From positions 1 to 37,099 of the IMG/VR virus record IMGVR_UViG_3300036985_002254: DNA of 37,099 nt; one strand, given 5' to 3'. Source of the stretch: a virus. The notes below the pieces were generated by a model. That model searched no databases. It was not told where the DNA came from and saw nothing but the letters and a program-made list of their open reading frames with translations. Positions 5,125 to 14,073 of this stretch are shown piece by piece (position 1 is the stretch's first letter; each line of letters opens with the position of its first letter). The position numbers and the translations under genes are program-made.

Positions 5125-6580
5125 AGAGTTTGACACCAAGGATGGCTACGAATACGCCTCCACTGTTCTCCGTATGCGCAACGATCCCATCTGGTTCCTA
5201 AAGGAACACTGTGGGGTCGAACTCTTTCCAGTGCAGGAAGAGATGATGCGGGAGTTCTACCGCAACAAATACAATCCCTCACTGACCCCTTATAAGCACC
5301 TGATACTTGCGCTCGGCATGCGTTCGGGTAAAACAGCCATGAGTGGTATGTTTGGTGCAATCGAGATGATGGACATCTGTACAATCTCAAATCCATCAAA
5401 GCACTACGGCTTACTTAAAGGACAAGGTATCGCGCTTCTCGCTCTTGCCACATCTCTCGATCAGGCATTGGAGGGAGTCTATGGTAATACTTGTAACCTG
5501 CTCGAAGGATCCGACTTCGTACAATCATGGATGGACTTTAAGTTTAAAACTGATACCATCGAGTGCATCGATAAGAACGTCTTCTTTAAGGCGCTCGGAT
5601 CATGGGCATCTACAGCAGTTGGTCGTTCAGCCAAAGCAGTCTTCTTTGATGAACTGGATAACTTCGAGGATACAACCAGCAAACGAGGTGCTGTTGAGGT
5701 TTATAGCCGAGTTATCAAGGCAACTGATACTCTCGGAAGTGATGGTCACACATTTGCTCTGTCGTCGTTAAAATCTCCGACGGGTATTATGATGAACCTC
5801 TGTAAGGATGCAGAGGATGAGAAGCGCCGTTATGGTGATCTTTGTCGCTCACTCGCGTATATTCGTCCTACATGGGAAGTAAATCCTCATTTCACTAAAG
5901 AAGATCTCATGCGTGAACACGAAGGTAACCTCGCAGCATTCTGGCGAGACTTCGGGTGTCAGCCGTCGATCTACAACTCACTCGCATTCCCCAACGGTGT
6001 AGTGCTTGAGCCAATGACGAACGTCTTGCACACGCCACCTATCTCCTGTGATAACCAACCATATCGTGTGATGGCAATCGACCCAGCAGTTAAGAAGGAT
6101 GCCTTTGGTATCGCCTGCGGTTATCGGGCTGCATCTGGTAAGATTATTATTGATGGTGTGCACAAGTTCACCAAGAAAGAAGGAAACATCATGATTATGC
6201 CGTCGGAAATCGACGCTTATCTCAATCGTGTTCTCCCAACATTAAATATTAAAGTATTCTTATATGATACGTGGATGTACCCTCATATCCTTGAGAACGT
6301 CATGAAGCGTGGAATTAAATTAGAACAGCACATTGTAAACCATAAGAGTTACGAAGCATGGCTGGATCTCGAATCAAACAACCGTCTCTCCGTTGTTTAT
6401 AGCGACGATCTTCGTCTTGAATGCGATAAACTCGTCGTATTCCCTGGAGCAAAGCCTAAGGTCGATCACCCTAGCACTGGTTCAAAGGATATGGCTGATT
6501 GTTGTGCCAATTGTATAGAGTATCTTCATGATAATAAAATATCAACCGCTCCAAAAATATCAGGACTTAGGGGATTCTAA
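5096..6580 (+). CDS. terL: Terminase large subunit (packaging ATPase and nuclease)
   Basis: This 494-residue protein shows the full terminase plan. The ATPase has Walker A GMRSGKT (residues 74-80), Walker B AVFFDELD (181-188) and a coupling motif ALSSLKSP (221-228). The RNase H-like nuclease has D329 in VMAIDPAV, D391 in FLYDTW, and D465/D468 in SKDMAD. It docks on the portal, pumps DNA into the head and cuts the concatemer. The ATG at 5096 follows AGAAAGAAC, and the gene ends in TAATG shared with the HNH gene behind it. Confidence 0.97.
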   Translation: MAVKTKISREEFDTKDGYEYASTVLRMRNDPIWFLKEHCGVELFPVQEEMMREFYRNKYNPSLTPYKHLILALGMRSGKTAMSGMFGAIEMMDICTISNPSKHYGLLKGQGIALLALATSLDQALEGVYGNTCNLLEGSDFVQSWMDFKFKTDTIECIDKNVFFKALGSWASTAVGRSAKAVFFDELDNFEDTTSKRGAVEVYSRVIKATDTLGSDGHTFALSSLKSPTGIMMNLCKDAEDEKRRYGDLCRSLAYIRPTWEVNPHFTKEDLMREHEGNLAAFWRDFGCQPSIYNSLAFPNGVVLEPMTNVLHTPPISCDNQPYRVMAIDPAVKKDAFGIACGYRAASGKIIIDGVHKFTKKEGNIMIMPSEIDAYLNRVLPTLNIKVFLYDTWMYPHILENVMKRGIKLEQHIVNHKSYEAWLDLESNNRLSVVYSDDLRLECDKLVVFPGAKPKVDHPSTGSKDMADCCANCIEYLHDNKISTAPKISGLRGF

Positions 6581-7032
6581 TGAGAAAGCGAGCAACCAGT
6601 TGCACAAAATGTGGAGCAGAGTTAGATAATAAAAATTATTCAATTTGTAAGAAATGTCTAGCAGATTATGGAAGGGATTATAGACTCGCTAGATTTTCAG
6701 ACAAATCACGTAGAGTACGTGCATGGGCAATCTCTACATTGGGAGATCATAAACGAAAAGGATTTAATGTATTGATTACAGTTGATGAATTATGCAAATA
6801 TGCTATGACAATAGATAACTGTGAATATACAGATGAACCATTAAACTGGTTTTCACAGGGAAGACCCACTGCAAATTCTCCTAGTTTGGATAGATTGAAT
6901 AATGAAGATGTATTAAATATTGATAATATAAGAATAATCTCATATAAGATGAATGCAATGAAGCGTGATCTTACATTTAAAGATTATATAAAACATTGTA
7001 AATTTATGGTAGATAAGTTCGGAGATAGTTAA
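6580..7032 (+). CDS. Degenerate HNH endonuclease after terL
   Basis: This 150-residue protein keeps the N-terminal zinc knuckle (C8/C11 and C23/C26) and the active-site-like stretch SPSLDRLNN. However, the two pairs of Cys that hold the treble clef in its paralogues are changed: CPxCG is CEYTD here, and CxxCNxxK is SYKMNAMK. It is AT-rich compared with terL and is joined to it by TAATG. It was probably a homing endonuclease; activity is doubtful unless the fold is held without zinc. Confidence 0.8.
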   Translation: MRKRATSCTKCGAELDNKNYSICKKCLADYGRDYRLARFSDKSRRVRAWAISTLGDHKRKGFNVLITVDELCKYAMTIDNCEYTDEPLNWFSQGRPTANSPSLDRLNNEDVLNIDNIRIISYKMNAMKRDLTFKDYIKHCKFMVDKFGDS

Positions 7033-7033
7033 A

Positions 7034-7180
7034 ATGAAAGTCGATTATGGTCTTATTACGGACGAAGTTATTAAGGAGTTTCCCGACCTGAAGAGGCAGG
7101 AAGCAGTAGTGTATGAAATTGTGAAAAAGGTTGCATTATGTTATGGGAAGGCATTGAATGACACGCAAATCTCCAGTTAA
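7034..7180 (+). CDS. 48-residue protein before the portal gene
   Basis: The ATG at 7034 follows the HNH stop by one base. The frame overlaps the portal start by 23 bases. The product is a mix of short helices (ITDEVIKEFPDLKRQEAVVY), with no motif recognised. Its start lacks a good ribosome binding site of its own, so it probably depended on terL before the HNH gene arrived between them. Confidence 0.55.
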   Translation: MKVDYGLITDEVIKEFPDLKRQEAVVYEIVKKVALCYGKALNDTQISS

Positions 7181-8735
7181 GAAGGAAGTTGTTAAGGTGG
7201 AACACCACCAATTTATGAACAACGATGCAAACGCCAACACTGCACCGAGTGCTAATAAGGTAGTCGCAGCACAGATGACTACTGCAAACCTGAATAACTA
7301 TATCGCTAAGATGTCGAATTTCGACGCTCTTAAGGATGATCAGGTTTTCGAGCAGATGTATAAGCATGAAGGAGATATCGGTTCTGGTATTGACCGTGTA
7401 TCTACCCTCGTATCAGAATCCTTTAAGGGTGTTTATACAAAAGATGTTGGTGTAGAACTTGAAGCGAATGAGGCTGCATGTCTCGCCGATGCAAAGAAGA
7501 TTTATGAGTCGATGCGTGTAGATAATCTCGCCGAGTCTTATTCCGAAGTTATCATGAAGAATGGTAATCTCTATATCGACTATCGTGACAAACTCTCGCC
7601 ATCAATTCTTCCAAATCAGTATGTTACTTTTATTCCCGACATGAAGTATAAAAACATGTCTTCACAGATGCTCTTTACGGATCCAAAGTATCTTATCGTC
7701 AATGAAAGGCTCGATCCGAAGTTTGAGAGCGAAGTTATTAAGCGTGAGGAATATATCCACGTTAAATACAAAGATACTCCAGTAATGGCATTCGACAATC
7801 TCAATCGTCAGACGTTTGGTATCTATTCAATCTCGCCACTGCACAGATGTATTATACCCGTCTGGTGGAAGCGACAGATGCTTATGATTGATACTCTCCT
7901 TCGTTCAAAATTAGTTCCGAAAGAACACCACCAGATCTTGTCTGATATGTTCACTCTTGATAACTACTCAGGAACCGTCGAGGAGCAGCATGCGAAACAG
8001 GCAGCAGACGTTCAGGTATTCATCTCGAATTATATCAAGGCTATCAAGGAACAGGCTGTCGATCAGGGATATGTTACGCTCGATACCATTGATATTAAGA
8101 GTATCAGTAGTGACATGAAATATACCGAGCCAAATGATCTCATCAAACAGATTCAGGGAGATATCTATACTGGTCTCAACGTTCCATCCTCAATGGTTAA
8201 TGGTAAGGACGCTGGATCCTATGCTTCTGAACTGGTGATATCTAATTACGTCTCCTCAAAGGTTATTCAACTCGCAAAGAAAGTCAAGTATGTAATTCTC
8301 CAGATGATCCGTGACAGGCTCTTATTAATCAATGCCAGTTACCCAGTTGAGATCATTGATATCAAGTTGGAACTTACGCTCGCAATGAGCAAACTCGAAG
8401 CATTCCGTCAGTTATCCTTGATGGTGGCTGCTGGTGTGTTCACGATGGACGAAATACGTGCAGCGGTTGCCTACGAAGCACTCACTGAGGAACAGAAAGA
8501 ACTTGTGATCTCCACTGGTAAACTCGTTATGGGTACTCCTGATACAATGACCGAAGATGGCATCGAAGGAGTTCCTGTAGCACCAGGCGGCCCGAACGTT
8601 GGCTCAACTGCTAATAATGTCGCAGCAGACTCAGCACGAGGTGGAGATGGTGAGGATGCAGAGTATCCTGACACCGAGTCAAGTAAACAATCTCACACTC
8701 GTGATGCCTCCGAAGAAATTCTGAGGAACAAATAA
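7158..8735 (+). CDS. Portal protein
   Basis: This 525-residue protein follows the terminase, as portals do, and has the right length. Features typical of portals are the helical stem and crown region (LIKQIQGDIYTGLNVPSSMV, a pattern common in portal cores), an N-terminal disordered start and a Gly/Ala/Asp-rich C-terminal tail after about residue 460. The portal forms the DNA channel at one head vertex. The ATG at 7158 overlaps the preceding mini-gene. The family was judged by context and sequence feel, not by search. Confidence 0.88.
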   Translation: MTRKSPVKKEVVKVEHHQFMNNDANANTAPSANKVVAAQMTTANLNNYIAKMSNFDALKDDQVFEQMYKHEGDIGSGIDRVSTLVSESFKGVYTKDVGVELEANEAACLADAKKIYESMRVDNLAESYSEVIMKNGNLYIDYRDKLSPSILPNQYVTFIPDMKYKNMSSQMLFTDPKYLIVNERLDPKFESEVIKREEYIHVKYKDTPVMAFDNLNRQTFGIYSISPLHRCIIPVWWKRQMLMIDTLLRSKLVPKEHHQILSDMFTLDNYSGTVEEQHAKQAADVQVFISNYIKAIKEQAVDQGYVTLDTIDIKSISSDMKYTEPNDLIKQIQGDIYTGLNVPSSMVNGKDAGSYASELVISNYVSSKVIQLAKKVKYVILQMIRDRLLLINASYPVEIIDIKLELTLAMSKLEAFRQLSLMVAAGVFTMDEIRAAVAYEALTEEQKELVISTGKLVMGTPDTMTEDGIEGVPVAPGGPNVGSTANNVAADSARGGDGEDAEYPDTESSKQSHTRDASEEILRNK

Positions 8736-8783
8736 CAACTATTATTTATTTAAGTAAGGAAAAAGAATATATAGGAGTAGTGT

Positions 8784-9881
8784 TTGGTGATATTTATGCT
8801 TAACTCTGGGAATATCCTGTGGGTCAATTCCACTAACCTCAAAGTTAATGGCGCAGCAATCACTAAAGGTGAATGTCGTTCGGCGGAAGGTAAAGAGTTT
8901 AACTTTACTGAACCTCTGATGAACAAGATCCTTTCTCATTTCAATGAAGCCGTTCCTCTTAAGATAGAGCACGGTGATACCCCGGAAGTAGGTCGTGCAT
9001 ATAAACTTGGATTTGATCCCAGTTCCAAGAATATTCCCTTTGAGGGGCATGTCTACGGCGATGATAAACGTCGAGTTATCGAATCTTATGGATATAACAA
9101 GATTAGTCCAGAGATCGACTTTACTTTTGATGCGGAAGGGAATCCCATTGATGGAGTCATAACTGCTCTTGCTTTTGTTAAGGTTCCTGCTATGGATGGA
9201 ACCGAAGTTAATTGTCAGAAAATGACTTTCAGTGCGCCATCAACCGATAGAGGTAGTGAAGATATGAAACAGGAAGGAATTATGGTTTTTTACCCGAAGG
9301 GTGCTACCGTTAGTATTCCGAGTGAATCGACTGTCAGTGATAACCTTATCATGACTACGACCACCGGAACTGCAACTTCCACTGCAATTGGTATGACCAG
9401 TTCAAGTGGTACGGTTACTCCTTTGGTATCCCCGTCTCTCATGCCTGCAAATTTTGAAGCAGATCTTGAGAAGTACAAAAAGATGAGTGCGAATTTCGAG
9501 GCTGAAGTAGTGGCTCTTAAAGATACTACTGCTGCATTAGAGACAAACGTCACTGATCTCAACGCACAGTTGAATGACTACAAGACCAAGGTAACTAGTC
9601 TTGAAGCGGAAAACAACTCTTTCATCCAAGAAAAAGCGGATGCGGTTGTCGCTGAACTGAAAACTATGGGCTTTAAGTCTCCCGAGACTATTGCAGCAGA
9701 ACTCCCTGTTAAGCAGCGGATTGAAGTTCTTAAACAGATGAAAAGTAATTTCGTTATCAATGCTCCAGCAGAAACTCCGACCAATCCAGTTGAAGTTCCC
9801 AAGGGTGAACTCTCTGTACGTGAGAAGGCTATTGCAGCGATTCCAGAAGAACTTAGAAAGTATATTAATTCAGGTGTTTAA
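8784..9881 (+). CDS. Prohead protease with fused scaffold-like tail
   Basis: Residues 1-145 resemble the prohead protease group that includes Mu gpI: a His in VPLKIEHGD (H63), an ISPE serine motif (S108), and a following segment ITALAFVKVPAMDGT that ends the domain. Residues 210-300 form a coiled coil, as in scaffolds fused to proteases. The C-terminus (LSVREKAIAAIPEELRKYIN) is helical. GGAG at 8773 is well placed for a TTG at 8784 or GTG at 8787; the first ATG (8796) is 19 nt away, so a non-ATG start is favoured. TATA-like sequences at 8743-8772 could form an internal promoter. Confidence 0.85.
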   Translation: MVIFMLNSGNILWVNSTNLKVNGAAITKGECRSAEGKEFNFTEPLMNKILSHFNEAVPLKIEHGDTPEVGRAYKLGFDPSSKNIPFEGHVYGDDKRRVIESYGYNKISPEIDFTFDAEGNPIDGVITALAFVKVPAMDGTEVNCQKMTFSAPSTDRGSEDMKQEGIMVFYPKGATVSIPSESTVSDNLIMTTTTGTATSTAIGMTSSSGTVTPLVSPSLMPANFEADLEKYKKMSANFEAEVVALKDTTAALETNVTDLNAQLNDYKTKVTSLEAENNSFIQEKADAVVAELKTMGFKSPETIAAELPVKQRIEVLKQMKSNFVINAPAETPTNPVEVPKGELSVREKAIAAIPEELRKYINSGV

Positions 9882-9883
9882 TT

Positions 9884-10321
9884 ATGTCAGGCGGATTTTT
9901 AAATGGTATCGAGTACCCCGGCAAGGCAATGACTGCGCACTCCGCAATCACGTACCCCGGAACTCTTGTAAAGATTTACACTACTGAGGGAGAAGTCGAA
10001 CTCTGTGGTGCAGGTGACTTCCCCGATGGCTACGTCCACATGGGTTCAATCTCGATGGCAACTGGCTCGCCCGTTGCAACCGCAGGAGCCAAGGTCGCAG
10101 TTAAGGGTCTCGTTCCCGGAACTGTTATTGAGGTTCCGCTGCTCGCTACTAACGCTGCAATCGCCGTTGGTGACGAACTTGAGACTGTCGCAGGTGGTCT
10201 CGTGGACAAGAAGAATGGTGCTGGAGAAATCATCGGTAAGGCTATGGTCGCCGTTGATGCATCTGCTGGCGCAGGATCGTATGTAAAAGTTTGGGTAGCA
10301 CAGAGGACTGCTGCTGCATAA
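9884..10321 (+). CDS. Head decoration protein (DUF2190-like)
   Basis: This 145-residue beta-rich, Gly/Ala/Val-rich protein sits between the protease and the capsid gene. The pattern of a short fold followed by VGDELETVAGGLVDKK and a C-terminal YVKVWVAQ strand resembles DUF2190-type capsid decoration proteins that cement the shell. The GC-richer codon choice matches the capsid gene, as expected for abundant virion proteins. Confidence 0.7.
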   Translation: MSGGFLNGIEYPGKAMTAHSAITYPGTLVKIYTTEGEVELCGAGDFPDGYVHMGSISMATGSPVATAGAKVAVKGLVPGTVIEVPLLATNAAIAVGDELETVAGGLVDKKNGAGEIIGKAMVAVDASAGAGSYVKVWVAQRTAAA

Positions 10322-10331
10322 GGTGATTAAC

Positions 10332-11201
10332 ATGGCAAAATACAACTTCAGTGGATACAATACTTCAGAGCCCGACGCACTTCGTGCAGTTCTGACTACC
10401 GAGATTGTCTATAATCTCGCAGATACTATGTTTGTTGGAGGTCTGCTCATGCCGACCACGACCACGCCGAACCTTACCTACAAGTTCTCCACTCCTACTA
10501 TCAATCAGTTTGAGATGGAAGAGATTGTTGAAGGTGCCAAGGCGGATCTGTCCGACTTCCAGTGGTATAACAAGTTCCTCGAACTCAAGAAGAACCAGGT
10601 TCGTTATATCATCGACGATGAGGTCAAGGCAATCGAGCAGGGCACTGAGCAGGAGATGCTTAACGCACAGTACTCCGCGCAGGCTCTCGCCTTCAAGAAA
10701 GACCGCCAGATCATGACTACTGTCACTGGGGGCGCTTATAACACTGTAGCAGCCGATATGGTTTGGAATGCAAAGGCAAGCCAGCCACAGGACGACATTC
10801 TCAATGCAATCGCAAAGATTGTTGATAACACTACCATTACCGACTCAGATCTTAAGAACATGGTTCTTCTGTATCCCGCGAAGGTCTTTGGACAGTTAAG
10901 CAAGCCGATTCAGATCGGTGAAATTCAGCAGTCTGTTGAGGAGTGGATTGGTGGCAAGGGTATTAAGATCGCGTTCACTCGCGCACTGACGACCTCTGCA
11001 ATTCTTGGTATTAACACTCCCCGCATGGGTAGGCACATTGTGCACGATGGATCCAAGATCCCCGGCGCAGAATCCTGGCGTGAGGTCGGTGTTGGTCAGG
11101 GTAACCTTATTACTCAGTACTTCAACACTGGAATCATCCCCTACGAAAATGGTCAGACTACCTCGAAATATCTCTGTACGATTACTGGGGTATCTACCTA
11201 A
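10332..11201 (+). CDS. Major capsid protein (HK97-like fold expected)
   Basis: The 289-residue product follows the protease and decoration genes and precedes the connectors, the standard place for the capsid protein. AGGTGATT lies just upstream of the ATG at 10332; a GTG at 10323 is a less likely start. Codons are strongly biased toward C/G-ending synonyms compared with neighbouring genes, in keeping with very high expression. The extended N-arm region and the ARGxG-free mixed alpha/beta sequence fit an HK97-type subunit; the fold is inferred. Confidence 0.88.
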   Translation: MAKYNFSGYNTSEPDALRAVLTTEIVYNLADTMFVGGLLMPTTTTPNLTYKFSTPTINQFEMEEIVEGAKADLSDFQWYNKFLELKKNQVRYIIDDEVKAIEQGTEQEMLNAQYSAQALAFKKDRQIMTTVTGGAYNTVAADMVWNAKASQPQDDILNAIAKIVDNTTITDSDLKNMVLLYPAKVFGQLSKPIQIGEIQQSVEEWIGGKGIKIAFTRALTTSAILGINTPRMGRHIVHDGSKIPGAESWREVGVGQGNLITQYFNTGIIPYENGQTTSKYLCTITGVST

Positions 11202-11204
11202 TAA

Positions 11205-11212
11205 TTTTTTTT
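11205..11212 (+). terminator. Oligo-T terminator after capsid gene
   Basis: Eight T follow the capsid stop within four bases, in the context AATAAT-T8. Archaeal transcription often ends at such runs. Similar AATAAT-T runs occur at 18074-18079 and 19746-19752, so partial termination may set capsid mRNA levels above those of downstream genes. Confidence 0.5.
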
Positions 11213-11215
11213 ACT

Positions 11216-11737
11216 ATGAAGTGTATTCATTGTAATGAAACTAAAGAATTGTCAGAGTTTTATAATTCTGATTTAAAGTGTAGCAATTATGTGTGTAAAA
11301 GTTGTCGAAGTAAAATTTCAAGACATAATTATACAATAAACAAGAATGCAAACCCAGACTTACATAGAGAAATGAGAAAGGAAATTTATAATAGATGGAA
11401 ACAGAAAAATCCTAAATATAGTTGGGCGCATACAACGAGAGACAAACATAAAAGAAATGGATATGATGTAAAGTTTACTACAAAGGAATTAGTAAATTTT
11501 ATTAAAGATATTAAAGTATGTCCTTATTGTGGAACTGAATTTGATTTTTCAGTAAATCCAAATAAATCATTGAGTCAAAGACCTACTTTAGATAGAATTG
11601 ATAATGAACAGATTATGACATTAAAAAATATACAAGTGTTATGTCATAGTTGTAATACAATGAAGGGTCAATTCCCACATAATAAATTTTTAGATAAAAT
11701 TAAACTAATTTTAAGTAGGTGTAGTTATGGCGATTGA
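11216..11737 (+). CDS. HNH endonuclease after capsid gene
   Basis: This 173-residue protein has an N-terminal knuckle (C3/C6, C27/C30), then CPYCG, the active-site stretch RPTLDRIDN and CHSCNTMKGQ. All zinc ligands are intact. The gene is much more AT-rich than the capsid gene and uses A/T-ending codons, a sign of separate origin. It has almost no ribosome binding site and starts three bases after the T run, so expression is probably low. Its last 11 bases overlap the next gene. Confidence 0.88.
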   Translation: MKCIHCNETKELSEFYNSDLKCSNYVCKSCRSKISRHNYTINKNANPDLHREMRKEIYNRWKQKNPKYSWAHTTRDKHKRNGYDVKFTTKELVNFIKDIKVCPYCGTEFDFSVNPNKSLSQRPTLDRIDNEQIMTLKNIQVLCHSCNTMKGQFPHNKFLDKIKLILSRCSYGD

Positions 11738-12131
11738 TTTAGCAGCATTAATTTTAGACGTACAAGTAAGTCTTTCAGATATTCCTGATAATTATGCTAC
11801 AGACGAGCAACTGTACGATAGTATCAAAATGGCAAAGGGCTATGTTGATTCGATTAAGGACATCGATGCAACGGAAAGTTTAGAGAGGCAGGCAATTCGA
11901 TCACTTGCAACCTACTTCGCTTACGTGAACTATACCAGTCTCGTAGAACGTACTCGTGGTCAAGTTAATCAGGCATCGTCAATTAAGTTAGCCGCCCTCC
12001 AAAGAATCGCCGTTGGTTTTCTTCGACGGATCACGACTCTTCGCATAAATGATGATACAACCGTAGACCAAGAAGGCGCCGGAAGAAAATGCGGTGGCGT
12101 TGGTTTAACGTATTCAGTTATAGAATCCTAA
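11727..12131 (+). CDS. Putative head-tail connector (adaptor)
   Basis: This 134-residue helical protein follows the capsid region and is followed by genes of head-completion and tail-completion size. The helical pattern with a central YATDEQLYDSIKMAKGYVD segment resembles gp6/gp15-type adaptors that bind the portal ring. It starts inside the HNH gene; GTAGG lies 12 nt upstream. The call rests on length, fold type and order. Confidence 0.6.
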   Translation: MAIDLAALILDVQVSLSDIPDNYATDEQLYDSIKMAKGYVDSIKDIDATESLERQAIRSLATYFAYVNYTSLVERTRGQVNQASSIKLAALQRIAVGFLRRITTLRINDDTTVDQEGAGRKCGGVGLTYSVIES

Positions 12132-12236
12132 TATCTTTTTGTATCATATGAGAATCTCTGTTTCTCTGCTCTACTAGAGCATAATAAGGGTCTAGTGCGA
12201 ATAATTAATCCTATTGTTAGTAATTGTGGGTGAGGT
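12132..12236. other. Intergenic gap with GCTCTACTAGAGC palindrome
   Basis: A 105-base gap interrupts an otherwise closely packed operon. It holds a perfect inverted repeat, GCTCTA-C-TAGAGC (12168-12180), and a T run at 12136-12140. It could be a hairpin that limits read-through or a site left by a lost inserted gene. The next gene has GTGAGGT immediately before its ATG. Confidence 0.4.
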
Positions 12237-12842
12237 ATGTTTCGTATCAAGTTTAGACCTAATAGGAAATTAAAAAAATTAATTGATACAAATTTTAATA
12301 ACTCCTCAATTCAACCAATGATGAAACGAGTTGAAGATGAGATATTGAAGTACTGGAAACAGAATATCTATACGTATTTTGATGCTCGTTTGAGTCTTGG
12401 TTATACCAATACAGGTCAGATGGGTGACTCATTGTTAGTTCAGACTAAAGGTACTAGCATAAATATGTTCATGCTTCCAATTCACAACGAAAGAACTCAA
12501 TGGATTAAAATGGACTTTCCGAGAATGCCATCATTTTCTAGTAAGTTCTCTTTCTCCCCAATATCAATGCCTAGTGCTGGTATGGGTAGACAAATGGATA
12601 TCGATTATGGTAAATTAATGAGAGAGGGTTTTAGTCCATCTCCGGGAGCATATGATCCATCAAAAGATTGCCGTGTCAGAACTGGTAATCATCCTGGTTA
12701 TGATAAGACTACACGATGGGATCCTTGGTCTAAAGATTTTATAGGCGCAGTAAAACAAATTGTAGCCGATGAATGGATGAAGGAATTAAAGGCGGCAGGT
12801 GTATCATTAGTAAAGCCGTGGCGAGTTGATATTGTAATATGA
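12237..12842 (+). CDS. Putative head-tail joining or tail-completion protein
   Basis: This 201-residue basic protein lies between the adaptor and the tail-terminator-sized gene. The order and the mix of N-terminal helix (VEDEILKYWKQNIYTYFDA) and later loop-rich segment fit HK97 gp10-type head-tail joining proteins, although the sequence is not clearly one of them. A/T-rich codons are used. The stop overlaps the next ATG (ATGA). Confidence 0.5.
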   Translation: MFRIKFRPNRKLKKLIDTNFNNSSIQPMMKRVEDEILKYWKQNIYTYFDARLSLGYTNTGQMGDSLLVQTKGTSINMFMLPIHNERTQWIKMDFPRMPSFSSKFSFSPISMPSAGMGRQMDIDYGKLMREGFSPSPGAYDPSKDCRVRTGNHPGYDKTTRWDPWSKDFIGAVKQIVADEWMKELKAAGVSLVKPWRVDIVI

Positions 12843-13192
12843 TTATCGCTGACATTGCAAAAGCACTACAGTCACATAAATATAAAGTAGACACAATGTT
12901 CGTCAATAAGGAAGGCCCAGATCACGTATCAGTCGTCCTCGGTGGTATTGATCCGATGCTTGAAACAGGCTCGACTTACCTTCCCGAAATTGAAGTACAT
13001 ATAGTTTTCTTTAAAACTGATGGAGATGAAATCGTCGAACAAGTAAAGGATATCATAGAAATAGTTCATGAAGATGTAGTCCTTACTAACTATCATCACT
13101 TTCGGTTTGATAGTATAGATATTAATGCAACAAATAACGACATTGAAGTAACAATGGTTATAAAATATAGGGATGTGATTAATCTTGGTTAA
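12839..13192 (+). CDS. Putative tail terminator protein
   Basis: This 117-residue alpha/beta protein (SVVLGGIDPMLETGSTYLPE, then paired strands) lies directly before the tail tube, where tail-completion proteins usually sit. It would cap the tube and join it to the head. It begins with ATGA overlap and ends inside the next gene. The role comes from order and size. Confidence 0.55.
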   Translation: MIIADIAKALQSHKYKVDTMFVNKEGPDHVSVVLGGIDPMLETGSTYLPEIEVHIVFFKTDGDEIVEQVKDIIEIVHEDVVLTNYHHFRFDSIDINATNNDIEVTMVIKYRDVINLG

Positions 13193-14072
13193 TTATGTAA
13201 AGGTTGGAACTGAATCAACATTCGGAACTCATGTTACCACGGCTGGTATCACTGTGTCCGACGTATCGCTCGATATTGATCGCTCTCTTATGATTGAGGA
13301 GAATATTGATAACTACATCGCCGCAACTGCGTATGGTGGAGCACTCAAAGTATCAGGAACCATTGAAGGAACTGTTCGTCCAAAGCAACTCGAACTCTTC
13401 CTGAAGTCTTTCATGGGAGATGCTACTGGGCCATATACGTTCGGTGTTCCCACGTCGATGTCAATTGATATCGGCGAGGAACTGATGAATCAGGAAACTC
13501 AACTCGTTGGTTGTGGTATTTCTAAACTTTCTCTGAAGTTCGCAGCAAAGGAGTTTGCTACTTTCACCGCAGATTTCTTCGCAAAGAACTACTCGCTTAC
13601 TACTTTCTCGGAGCCAACTACCGCTGCTGAGGATCCAGCGATCTTCTACAACGCATCGCTCTCAATTGGTGGAACCGCATCCACTGAGATTAAAGAAATT
13701 ACTCTCGATATGGATCGTAAACTCGACGATGACAATTTCGTTCTCAACGACTATACGCTTCACCGCCTTGCTCGTACTGGTGTAACTTCCGTCACTGGAA
13801 CTATTACATTCACCGAGATGGCGTTTGATGAGTATAAGCGTGCAATCACTGGTAGCACGACTGGTACTGCCGTAGATGCTAATAACACCGTGGGAAGCGT
13901 GGCGCTAATCATTACATGCACTGGCATGACTGGAACTACATCACTTACGATCTCTCTCCCTGTATCAGTTTATGGCAAGGGTGGAAAGAAGATTTCAAAG
14001 GTTTCAGAGATTGAGAAAACAGTAGACTTCACTGCAACTGGTAGTGGTGTAACATTCACGGTGGCTGCATAA
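13185..14072 (+). CDS. Major tail tube protein
   Basis: This 295-residue, beta-rich, Thr/Ser/Gly-rich protein starts at a TTG, since no in-frame ATG fits; GGATGTGA lies upstream. Two similar halves each carry the pattern VSDVSLDIDR/IKEITLDMDR followed by a strand-rich segment, consistent with an internally duplicated tube fold. Codon use is biased as in the capsid gene. Its place before the frameshifted chaperone is the standard one for the tail tube of long-tailed viruses. Confidence 0.85.
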   Translation: MVNYVKVGTESTFGTHVTTAGITVSDVSLDIDRSLMIEENIDNYIAATAYGGALKVSGTIEGTVRPKQLELFLKSFMGDATGPYTFGVPTSMSIDIGEELMNQETQLVGCGISKLSLKFAAKEFATFTADFFAKNYSLTTFSEPTTAAEDPAIFYNASLSIGGTASTEIKEITLDMDRKLDDDNFVLNDYTLHRLARTGVTSVTGTITFTEMAFDEYKRAITGSTTGTAVDANNTVGSVALIITCTGMTGTTSLTISLPVSVYGKGGKKISKVSEIEKTVDFTATGSGVTFTVAA

Positions 14073-14073
14073 T

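Noticed and set aside
5115-5399. Minus-strand frame inside the terminase gene
   Set aside because: It is antisense to a gene with clear catalytic motifs and has no ribosome binding site.
9290-10360. Several antisense frames across the protease, decoration and capsid start
   Set aside because: They result from codon bias of highly expressed genes on the other strand.
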